NCBI GenBank assembly: GCA_001606155.1
Contig: LODT01000051.1
Location: 744,001-808,000, forward strand
Origin: Tieghemostelium lacteum
Lineage: Eukaryota; Evosea; Eumycetozoa; Dictyosteliales; Raperosteliaceae
Length of the DNA stretch: 64,000 nucleotides
Reading direction: 5' to 3'
The notes below the pieces were generated by a model, which saw only the letters and a program-made list of their open reading frames with translations, searched no databases and was not told the DNA's origin. The stretch's first letter is position 1; every line of letters starts with the position of its first letter. A program made the translations under genes and the position numbers. This document shows, piece by piece, positions 21,801 through 30,481 of the stretch.

Positions 21801-22888
21801 AAACTATGCAATGTATAATGATTGGTATCAGAAGAGCTATTGGTGAGTCTATAACCTTACCAACAAGAGCTTTGAAACCTAAAGACTTTGATGTGATCAG
21901 TGAATTTAAATATAATGGTTGGTTATTTAGAGATTTTGCTCCATTGCCATTCAAGAGAATCAGAGATAAATTGGAAATTGATACCAAGTTTTTTATGTTT
22001 ACACTTGGTCCAGAAAAGATTTTTGGTAATTTATTGTTGGGTAATTTATCAGTTTTGTGTGAGGTTATGTCTAGTGGTAGAAGTGGTTCTATGTTCTTCC
22101 GTTCCAATGAAGGTAGATATCTGATAAAGACAATTCCACCAAATGAAGAGACTGTTCTAAAGACAATTTTACCAACCTATGTTCAACACATTTACAAGTA
22201 TCCTAATACACTATTGACTAGGGTTCTCGGTTGTTATAATATAGTTTTGAAATCCAAAGATCTCAAATTTATTGTAATGAACAATCTTTTTTATACTCCA
22301 TTACCAATTCATGAAAAATATGATTTGAAAGGGTCAACTATTGGTAGACATGTTGAACTTCCACCTGGATCTGATAGCAGTAGTAATGAACTTAAGATTG
22401 CTGAAATTGCTCTTAAGGATCTAGATTTTAAGAGAAAACTAAATATTGGACCAACATTAAAAGCACCACTATTGGAACAGATTGAACATGATACCAAATT
22501 CCTTGAATCACATAATATCTGTGACTATAGTTTACTGGTTGGTGTTCATCGAATTGATGAACATTCCCCTTTGGCGCTCTCGGTGGAGAATGGTGGTCTA
22601 ATCGGAAGTTATGATAAAGATGAATTTGATCTACTAGATGAAGGTTTCTTTAAAAAGATTTCAGGTAAAACCTCACTATTTCAACAATACTACGGTGGAA
22701 TATTATCTCTAGACAAGAGAGAAGTCTATTTTATCTCCATTATTGATACTTTTACAACTTGGGATTTCAGAAAGAAATATGAAAATATGTTAAAATCTAT
22801 TGTACATGATTCTACTCAAATCTCTGCTATTAATCCATTTTCATATAGAAAGAGATTCCAAAAATTAATATCAACCATTGTAGAATAA
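18875..22888 (+). CDS. Ankyrin-C1-EF-hand phosphatidylinositol phosphate kinase
   Basis: Two exons (18875-20975 and 21051-22888) join in phase to give 1312 residues. Order of domains: a unique N-terminal domain (about 1-110); ankyrin repeats (about 235-435); a C1 zinc finger with H491, C504, C507, C521, C524, H529, C532 and a late Cys at 542; EF-hands at about 636-647 (poor), 671-682 (FDSNGDGKMDLRDF) and 707-718 (LDKNNNGYLTIGEF); then a PIP kinase domain (about 950-1312). The kinase has the IKTI lysine (K1060), DLKGS (1125-1129), CDYSLLVG (D1192), the metal-binding IID (D1266) and a following RKK in the specificity loop. Product specificity (PI4P 5-kinase or PI5P 4-kinase) is not decided here. 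The intron falls inside the third EF-hand, and without removing it the gene would look like two. Confidence 0.9.
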
Positions 22889-22944
22889 ATCTAATGCAAA
22901 TGTTTTTTTTTTTTTAAATACATTTAAATATTTAAAGGTTTTAA

Positions 22945-24312
22945 TTAATTGAAATTTAGTAAATCATCTGTAATTCCTTTGGAGGTTGTGGTGGTTGTAG
23001 TCGTAGTTTTTGTTTTAGTAGATATAGTTGGTGTTTTTGGTATAGTTGGTGTTTTTAATCTATTATTTACATTAGGTGATTGAATTGGAGGAGGAGTTTC
23101 ATATGATTTTCTAAGTTGATCGTGTGGTGATTTTAATGGAGTTTGTTTTCTTTGGAGATGTCTTTGAATGACTGGTGATATGCCACCATTGTTTATTCTA
23201 TTTGGAGTTTGAATTTTGTTGATGCCAGATGAAGATGGAGTTTTATTTAATTTCTCATAGAGTTTATTTGCGATTAACTCCCTCTTTGGTGTATCTGGTA
23301 TTTTAAATGCTGGTCTAGAGGATATTAATGATGGATTGGGTGTAGATTGATTTAATGCTACTGGAGTACCATCAATTCTACCCCATGTTATAAATGGTGA
23401 TTGTTCAATTTCACCACGATTGTTCTGACCACTAGTACCAGGTACTATACTAGGAGTTGATAAAAGTGCCATCTGTGATTGTTTTTCCATTTGTTTTAGT
23501 GCTTCTACTTGTTCTTGAAGTGACATTTCCTCAAATGCTTTTTGTTTTGGTTCTACAAGGGTAGTCTTGGGTGGTAATTTAACATTTGAATAAATGTCAT
23601 CTGGTAATCTAGTATTGGAATGATCAATTTCTTTCTCCTTTTGTAATGATATAGTATTTGGTATATAACTATCAGTTGGAGTGAACATTAATTGATTTTG
23701 CACTGAATAATTCCAACCTAAATCTTTTGGTTCTGAATTACCATTACCCAATAATTTCAAATCACCACTACCCTCTGAGTTTCTATATTTTAATGCCAAT
23801 AAATTATTTTGTTTCTCAGAAGAATCATAAAGATATTTATATTTATCTTGATGTCTTTTTGACTGTATCTCTTGAATATCTTTAAAACTCCTATCATCCT
23901 CTGAAGTATAACTACCCAAGAACTTATCTAATGATAAATTATCTAATTTTATTGTATTACTACTACTATTATTGTTATCATTTACATTTGTTGATAATTG
24001 ATTCGAAGGTGTGTCTTGTACATTTATTCTTAAAGGTGTTTCAAAGCCATCATCTAAACTCTTATTATTTATATTGTTAGATGACAACAAAGGAGTTTGG
24101 CTATTATTATCATATCTAATGGATTGTTGAATAGTATTCAATTGAATATCTCTTAATGTATTTAGATCATTATGATCAACTGCACGTATCCATTGTAATT
24201 GATTTCTCAAATTTGGTAAATCTGGATAGAAATCTCTTGTAATAATCTTTGAAAGTGTTTCTATATATTTTTCTTCATTTAATACTTTTGGTTGTCTATT
24301 TTCTTTATCCAT
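22945..24312 (-). CDS. ess2: ESS2/DGCR14 spliceosome-associated protein
   Basis: Single-exon nuclear protein of 455 residues, homologue of human ESS2 (DGCR14) and fission yeast Bis1. ESS2 associates with the spliceosomal C complex. Diagnostic segments are the N-terminal LNEEKYIETLSKIITRDFYP followed by DLPNLRNQL (family: VL-E--Y-E-L--II-RDFFPDLPKL), the central YNSLMFTP-like segment (here NQLMFTPTDSY), and TWGRIDGTPVAL with a later FKIPDTPKREL, where family members carry TWG-IEGTP and Thr-Pro sites. Several TP motifs in the C-terminal half (QTPNR, KTPTIPKTPT) suggest phosphorylation by proline-directed kinases. It converges tail to tail with the PIP kinase gene, with only about 55 bp between stops. 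Confidence 0.87.
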   Translation of the reverse strand: MDKENRQPKVLNEEKYIETLSKIITRDFYPDLPNLRNQLQWIRAVDHNDLNTLRDIQLNTIQQSIRYDNNSQTPLLSSNNINNKSLDDGFETPLRINVQDTPSNQLSTNVNDNNNSSSNTIKLDNLSLDKFLGSYTSEDDRSFKDIQEIQSKRHQDKYKYLYDSSEKQNNLLALKYRNSEGSGDLKLLGNGNSEPKDLGWNYSVQNQLMFTPTDSYIPNTISLQKEKEIDHSNTRLPDDIYSNVKLPPKTTLVEPKQKAFEEMSLQEQVEALKQMEKQSQMALLSTPSIVPGTSGQNNRGEIEQSPFITWGRIDGTPVALNQSTPNPSLISSRPAFKIPDTPKRELIANKLYEKLNKTPSSSGINKIQTPNRINNGGISPVIQRHLQRKQTPLKSPHDQLRKSYETPPPIQSPNVNNRLKTPTIPKTPTISTKTKTTTTTTTTSKGITDDLLNFN

Positions 24313-24672
24313 ATGAATTGCACATGTTAAATCGAATTAAAAAAAAACTAAAAAGATAAAAATTTTAATTATTGAAAAGTTTACAAAGATAAATAATATT
24401 ATTCTTAAATCTTTATTTTATAGCTAATATTCATTTGTTGCAATATTGATATTAAGAAAAATATGTTGTCAAATTTGAATTTTATTATAAATATCTGAAA
24501 TATATCTGATAATTTGACGAAATGATAATTCAATTTTTTTAAAATTTATTTTTGTTGGAGGTCTTTCACTTTTTGTCAAATTTAATACTTTACTAAATAT
24601 TTAAAGAAAATTTAAAATGATTCAATTCATTTTTAATAGCAATCATTGTCGAAGATACAAATAATTTTAATA
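24313..24672. other. Divergent intergenic region, ESS2 / F-box-like LRR gene
   Basis: About 360 bases of AT-rich DNA between divergent starts, with oligo(A) near 24338 and scattered TAAATAT words. The open frame of the right-hand gene extends back to 24646 but lacks an ATG before 24673. Nothing else recognised. Confidence 0.5.
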
Positions 24673-26448
24673 ATGCCAATACCAGTACAATTACCACATT
24701 TAATAATTATAAAGATTTTAAATTATTTTTTAAATGATACATTCCAAAAAAGACTTTTACACAAGTTTTCTAAAGATGACTCATGTCAAAGTTCATATAA
24801 TAGATTAATTCTAAATAGTTTAAGAAAACTTAGACTAATATCATCACTTTGGAATCAAAAAATTATAAATCATTTAATATTTCCAAAATTGGTAATAAAT
24901 AATTATCAATCAGTAGTTCAGGATATTGATAGTGAAAATAGAACATCTTTAAATAATCTAAAGGAAATATTAGGAAAACAATCAATTGACATTATATTTA
25001 ATATGGATAAACAAACATTTGTTTCCAAAAATGGTAAACCACAAGAATGGACAAATTATAATCTAGTTAAGTTTGTAAAGTTTCTACCATTAATTAGACA
25101 TTTGGAAATGTCAATTGAAACTATTACACTAAAACAAATATCTATAGTTTCACATATTCCCAATCTAAGTAAACTGTCCGTTCAAATAGATAGAAATGTA
25201 AATCGATTCGATAGTCTACATTTCATTGAGAAATGTGATGGTTTAAAATATTTAAATCTATATTTTAAAACTATAAATGTTGAATTGGATCTCAGTGCTC
25301 TTCAATCAACTCAGTTGAATCAGTTAGATCATGTAAGATTAGAAATTCTAAATCATTTCCATTTTGTTACATTTCGTGGTATAGAAAAAGTAACTCACTT
25401 CTATCATCAAATTGAATATACTGAATCAGTAGAATCTATTCAATTACTTTTAAATTTCCTATCTAAAGCTGTTGGTTTGAAAGAATTGGTTTTAGATTTT
25501 TCACATTTAAACAAAATGGATTTAAATGGTGTATTTCAAGTTCTTTGTGGTAGTCATCTGAATTTAGAATCCATTGAAATTAATAGTTTCAGTACTAGTA
25601 ATTATTGTAATCTATCATCTCTAGTTAAGTTGCTTTCGACTACTAAATCACTGAAACATGTTGAAATTAACATTCAAAATATTCAACAAGACTGTCATGG
25701 AAGTGCTCTAGTTCTACCAAACCATAATCAAATTGAATCTGTAACATCAATCAACAGAACTGGTAGTGACTGGTTATCAATGATTGACTATTCTAAATTA
25801 CCAATTAAAAAGATTAAAACCAATGTTCCAAACAATCAGGTTTTTAATCAAATTCTCCTTCACCAAAAGTCATGTAAATCATTGGTGTTGACTATATCAA
25901 CTGACAGTATCAATGTCAATGTCATTCCCAAACTATTTACAAAACTTGAAAATCTAACGATAGTAGACAGAAATGGTACACTGAATATAAAATCATTTAT
26001 ATCTAGTATAAATTCTAGTGTAACTATACAATCACTCTCTGTAGAAGGTCCACACGTACTAAGTGACTATCAATCCCTATTTTCAAATTCACATGTATCT
26101 CTAGTAAAACTAACCATTAAAATCAATCAACTGTTACCAAATTGTCTAAAGTCAATTCAAAGTTCTATTGCCAACAATAGTAATATTCTATCATTATGTA
26201 TCAATACAGTGACTCCTAATATTAGTAATCTTGATTTGCTAACCTATATCATTAACCACAACCAAACTCTAAAATCTCTAGAAATTTGTCAAAATGATGA
26301 AATACCAACAAGAACACAAATTGATAATTTAAATTGTGCACTAATATCCAATCAATCCCTTGTCTCCTTAACTACTGCCAATCCAAACATCTCCAAAATG
26401 TCACCTATATTGAATACTTTAAAAATAAAATCAATCTATTTTAATTAA
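24673..26448 (+). CDS. F-box-like / leucine-rich-repeat protein, dictyostelid family (member 2)
   Basis: Single-exon protein of 591 residues. The N-terminus (MPIPVQLPHLIIIKILNYFL, then RLISSLWNQKIINHLIFP) fits an F-box-like helix pair: LP-L-I-KIL..L followed by a hydrophobic S-x-W-N helix. The body consists of irregular LRR-type repeats ending with a set on LDLLTYIINHNQTLKSLEI. It is of the same family as the genes at 16855 and 28850. An SCF adaptor role is a family-level inference. The start at 24673 is the first ATG in an otherwise longer open frame. Confidence 0.72.
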   Translation: MPIPVQLPHLIIIKILNYFLNDTFQKRLLHKFSKDDSCQSSYNRLILNSLRKLRLISSLWNQKIINHLIFPKLVINNYQSVVQDIDSENRTSLNNLKEILGKQSIDIIFNMDKQTFVSKNGKPQEWTNYNLVKFVKFLPLIRHLEMSIETITLKQISIVSHIPNLSKLSVQIDRNVNRFDSLHFIEKCDGLKYLNLYFKTINVELDLSALQSTQLNQLDHVRLEILNHFHFVTFRGIEKVTHFYHQIEYTESVESIQLLLNFLSKAVGLKELVLDFSHLNKMDLNGVFQVLCGSHLNLESIEINSFSTSNYCNLSSLVKLLSTTKSLKHVEINIQNIQQDCHGSALVLPNHNQIESVTSINRTGSDWLSMIDYSKLPIKKIKTNVPNNQVFNQILLHQKSCKSLVLTISTDSINVNVIPKLFTKLENLTIVDRNGTLNIKSFISSINSSVTIQSLSVEGPHVLSDYQSLFSNSHVSLVKLTIKINQLLPNCLKSIQSSIANNSNILSLCINTVTPNISNLDLLTYIINHNQTLKSLEICQNDEIPTRTQIDNLNCALISNQSLVSLTTANPNISKMSPILNTLKIKSIYFN

Positions 26449-26509
26449 TTGTAGTACCACTATAATCTCTACCTCTATCTATATATACAAATTATAAATT
26501 TATTAAAAA

Positions 26510-27012
26510 TTAACCCCATGCAGGTAAATCTGAATAATTTATAATTAATTGTTCATTATGACTAAAACACTATTTAGTTCACAAAAATGAGAAATATATT
26601 AGGTATTGGTATATATTTATAGTTTAATAGAATATTTACTTTATATAATTCACCTAAAGACTCATCGGGACTTGGCTGAAAAACTTGATTTACAAACAAA
26701 AACTAAATGTGATAGTGTGTCAATATCATCATAAATATTAAAGATTAAATCAAAAATACATACTAAGGAATCTGTAGATTTTAACTTTAATTGTGATCTT
26801 AATTTATCAATAACATTTTGAAAAGATAAATTGGACTGTAATTTAAATTTCTTTTGCTTTAGAGCTTGTGCACCACCTGCATTTTTAAAATATACTATAA
26901 TTTTATCTGGTGCTGGACTGTTTATTGATGCTTGTCCACTGTTACTTGTTGTTACTGTTGATGTGGTTGTGCTACTACTCTGTACTAAATCTTCTTCATT
27001 TGGATCTGACAT
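26510..27012 (-). CDS. atg12: Autophagy ubiquitin-like protein ATG12
   Basis: Ubiquitin-like modifier conjugated to ATG5, forming the E3-like complex for ATG8 lipidation. Three exons (26764-27012, 26640-26702, 26510-26569), all GT...AG and in phase, give 123 residues. After a Ser/Thr-rich leader of about 35 residues comes the family core: KIIVYFKNAGGAQALKQKKF, DSLFLFVNQVFQPSPDESLG, then LYKCFSHNEQLIINYSDLPAWG. The chain ends exactly in the AWG motif, so the conjugating glycine (G123) is terminal, as in other ATG12 proteins, and needs no protease. The uninterrupted frame alone (116 aa) has a wrong C-terminus because it reads into intron 1. Confidence 0.93.
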
Positions 27013-27163
27013 GTTGATTATATATTTTAATTTTATAAGTGTAACGTTTACTTGAAAATTATCATAAATTTTTTTATCTCAAAGATTTATTAAAAATTAC
27101 AAAATAAAAAAGTTTTTTTTTTTTTTTTTCGTAAATTGATAATCGTTCAAACAGCATAACAAA

Positions 27164-28541
27164 ATGTCAATGGTTAGTAGATATAAATAAAACATACATT
27201 TGAAGATCATTAATTAACAATTTGTAACAGAAAATTTTCTCTTACCCAAAAAACAAACGTGTATTCAAAGCTTTAATTGCTGCCAAATACGTTGGTGTTG
27301 ATATTGAAGTCCCAGCCTTCAATTTTGGTGTTGACAACAAGACCCCAGAATTTTTGAAGATGAACCCACTCGGTAAAATCCCAGTCTTACAAACTGCTGA
27401 AGGTGCCATCTTTGAATCCAACGCCATTGTTAGATATGTTGCCAGATTAGGTAAAGCTAACATTTACGGTAAGAATGCTTTTGAAAATGGTGTCAATGAC
27501 CAATGGATTGATTTCGCTACCAACGAAATTGATACCACTGCTGCCTCATGGTTATACCCAATCCTCGGTTTCATCCCATTCATTGCCAAAGAAACCCAAA
27601 AAGCCAAAGAAAACATGAAGAAAATCTTGACTGTTTTGGATAATGTCTTACTCTCTAAACCATTCTTGACTGGTTACAGAATCGCTTTAGCTGATATCGT
27701 TGTTGTCTGTTCTTTATTATCATTCTACGAAATGGTATTCGAACCAGCTTTCGTCTCATCATTTGCCAACGTTAACAGATACTTCAAGACCTGTATCAAC
27801 CAACCAGAATTCAAATCTGTCATTGGTGAAGTTAACTTCTGTCAAAAAATGATGGAACCACCAAAGAAAGAAAAGGAAGAAAAGAAGGTTGAACCAAAGA
27901 AAGAACAACCAAAGAAAGAAGAGAAACCAGTCACTGAAGGTGATGATGAAGAATTTGTTGAGAAAAAGAAAAAGAATCCATTGGATGACTTACCACCAAC
28001 AACCTTCAACTTGGATGAGTTCAAGAGAACTTACTCCAACAATGAAGTCTCCATGTCCATTCCATGGTTCTGGTCCAACTTTGATGCCTCAGGTTTCTCA
28101 ATCTGGTTCGCTGACTACAAGTACAATGAAGAATTAGAACAATTATTCAAGACTGCTAACTTAGTTGGTGGATGTATGTATAATCATTTATATTATTAAT
28201 TTATAATATTCTAAATATTCTAATTCAATTTTTTTCCTCTAAAACAATTAGTTTTCCAAAGATTAGAAACATTGCACAAATACGCATTCAGCAGTATGAT
28301 TATCTTTGGTGAACAAGCTGAAGGTGGAAAGATTAACAACCAATCTGTCTCTGGTGTCTGGGTATTCAGAGGTCAAGAAATCCCACCAGATATGTTGGAC
28401 TGTGATGATTCTTTGGTCTACAACTGGACTAAACTCAACCCAACCGTTGAAGCTGATAAAGAAAAGATCAATGAATACTTTGCTTGGGAAGGTAAATTCG
28501 GTGGTAACAAGAAATTCTTACAAGGTAAACTCTACAAATAA
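27164..28541 (+). CDS. eef1g: Translation elongation factor 1-gamma
   Basis: Structural subunit of the eEF1B guanine-nucleotide exchange complex. Three exons: a 9-bp first exon (27164-27172, encoding MSM), 27231-28173 and 28252-28541, giving 413 residues. The N-terminal GST-like half begins KIFSYPKNKRVFKALIAAKY and contains NPLGKIPVLQT and EGAIFESNAI. A Lys/Glu-Pro hinge (about 205-240) links it to the conserved C-terminal domain (NPLDDLPPTTFNLDEFKRTY, WSNFDASGFSIWFADYKYN, then SGVWVFRGQEIP and the C-terminal KKFLQGKLYK). Codon use is strikingly different from the neighbours: C-ending codons (ATC, GTC, AAC) and AAG are frequent, as in highly expressed dictyostelid genes. Confidence 0.95.
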
Positions 28542-28849
28542 ACATTTATCCATACAACCCAATAGAGGTTGAAGGTTTAAGTGCACATGCTCCTTTTTAG
28601 GTTTTTTTACTATTTGGTATGAGCTCCCTTCATTTGTTTTGCATATTTAAAAAAAATTGATATTTTCGAAAATATCTTGATTAATTTGGACAAAATCAAA
28701 TTATTAGAAATACGGAATTTTGTATTAATTTTAGGTTCTATATTTTATTTTTAGATTTTGATTTATTAATTTATATTCTATATTCTATAAACTATATATT
28801 ATTACTTTCTTCAAATTTAAAAAATTTTGATTGTTTGTTTGAATATTTA
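28542..28849. other. Convergent 3' intergenic region with an 18-bp palindrome
   Basis: About 308 bases between the stops of eEF1-gamma (plus) and the F-box-like gene (minus). It is AT-rich. Positions 28659-28676 are a perfect 18-bp palindrome, GATATTTTCGAAAATATC, which could form a short hairpin in the 3' UTR or bind a dimeric protein; its role is unknown. No gene seen. Confidence 0.45.
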
Positions 28850-30352
28850 CTAATTTAATTTACTAGCATTACCAATAAAAAATTGGTCGAGAATTGGATA
28901 TAATGGCCTAATAGTACGCAATGATGTTTTCATAATGGTCTTGTTTTTAGTAAATAGTTCGCAAAGTTGTTTGTTTATCAATGTTAGATCTTCAGGTAAC
29001 TGTTCATAGTCTCTTGGTAGCCCAAGTGATTTTAATGTGTAATTGGTTTGGAGTATATTTATAATTGAATTTAAATGACTGTAATCTGATACTTGATACG
29101 TAGAGTCCAAAATAAAACAGGTGAGATTGGTATTAGATTTCAATGAATCCACCAAAGCATCAGGTACCAAATTATATGCTTGTAATTTAAAACAACTAAC
29201 ATGTATTCTATCTAGTGTCTTGATGTTCAGTAGTGTTATAACATTATCTATAGTGAATGTATTAAATATGTGGCTAACCGTTACACTTGTGAGTGTCTCT
29301 GAAAAGTGTTTGATATTAGTCCATAGATAATCCGTTTGACATTTCAACTTTTTTATCTTTGCTATTAGAGGTTTTGTGGAAATTTCGGAATTTGAATTTA
29401 AACTCTCAAGATTTTCATAGTTGTCAATATAGTTATGAATATTATAGTCTGCATAAAATAATAGTTTCTTTATAGATGGGTTTAATTTGATGGTCTCTAC
29501 TTGTTTATCTGGTGCTACTTCATCAAGATATATCTCTACCTTTTCGGATTTGACAGTTTCAAGTATATATACTAAGACACTTTCTATCATTATAGGCTCG
29601 CTTATATATAAAACTTTAAGTGTCCATGGAATAGTGGCAGTGAACATATCCTTAAAGAATAGAGTACACTGCTCTTCATTAAAATTGAATTCCAATGACA
29701 ATTCCTCTAACATAGGTGACTGATTTAATAATAATTTCATTTGAGGTATATCCTTTCCAACTGAAAATAAAGTAAGACTCTTGATTCTATTTTTACTTGA
29801 AATTTTACTGATTTTAAACTTAATTGTACAATGGGACAAACTGATATATGAAAATTGAATGAAATCATTAATGTCTAATACTATGATACCAGAGTCTTGC
29901 CCACTATAATATAAATGAAAATCAATGGTATTGGAATACTGTGATATCTTAAATGTCTCTAAAAATGTTATTGGTAATTTTGGAGAGTGTTTGATAAAGA
30001 CTTGGGACAAATTAGGATAGAGTTGAGTATTCATTAAACTATCAACTAAAAGCTCGTTGGTGTATATAGATTTTATGTGCACACCGAAGTTGGATTTTAT
30101 AAAATCTGTTAAAACTGAATTGAAATATAATAGATATTTTGTAAGTCTATATTTCTTTAAGAGGTTCAAATTAAAAGTGGTTTCGATATCAAGTGTAGAT
30201 CGTATAATCTCTATACTCTGCTCTATAGCTAAGGTACTTATTAATTTATAAGTCCAATGTTTACAAACTAGTGTGTATGTTTTTAAAAATTGAACATAAT
30301 TTATATTTATAAGATATTCTAGTATTAACTTTACTAAATAATCTGAAATCAT
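28850..30352 (-). CDS. F-box-like / leucine-rich-repeat protein, dictyostelid family (member 3)
   Basis: Single-exon protein of 500 residues. The first ATG in the frame is at 30352. The N-terminus (ISDYLVKLILEYLI...YTLVCKHWTYKLIS) has the family F-box-like pattern, with the LVCKHW motif typical of F-box helix 3. The remainder is a series of loose leucine-rich repeats (for example MLEELSLEFNFNEEQC, LTCFILDSTYQVSDYSHLNS). Family comparison with the genes at 16855 and 24673 suggests a possible SCF adaptor. Direct function unknown. Confidence 0.72.
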   Translation of the reverse strand: MISDYLVKLILEYLININYVQFLKTYTLVCKHWTYKLISTLAIEQSIEIIRSTLDIETTFNLNLLKKYRLTKYLLYFNSVLTDFIKSNFGVHIKSIYTNELLVDSLMNTQLYPNLSQVFIKHSPKLPITFLETFKISQYSNTIDFHLYYSGQDSGIIVLDINDFIQFSYISLSHCTIKFKISKISSKNRIKSLTLFSVGKDIPQMKLLLNQSPMLEELSLEFNFNEEQCTLFFKDMFTATIPWTLKVLYISEPIMIESVLVYILETVKSEKVEIYLDEVAPDKQVETIKLNPSIKKLLFYADYNIHNYIDNYENLESLNSNSEISTKPLIAKIKKLKCQTDYLWTNIKHFSETLTSVTVSHIFNTFTIDNVITLLNIKTLDRIHVSCFKLQAYNLVPDALVDSLKSNTNLTCFILDSTYQVSDYSHLNSIINILQTNYTLKSLGLPRDYEQLPEDLTLINKQLCELFTKNKTIMKTSLRTIRPLYPILDQFFIGNASKLN

Positions 30353-30481
30353 ATTATTCAAGAAATTTTTAAAATTAAAAAAATTTTATTATGCTAATTC
30401 AATAAACACATTAACAAAAATAGTATAATAATAATTTAATTTTGTGGACACCCTAATTTTAAAATTCACTTTTATTTATAA

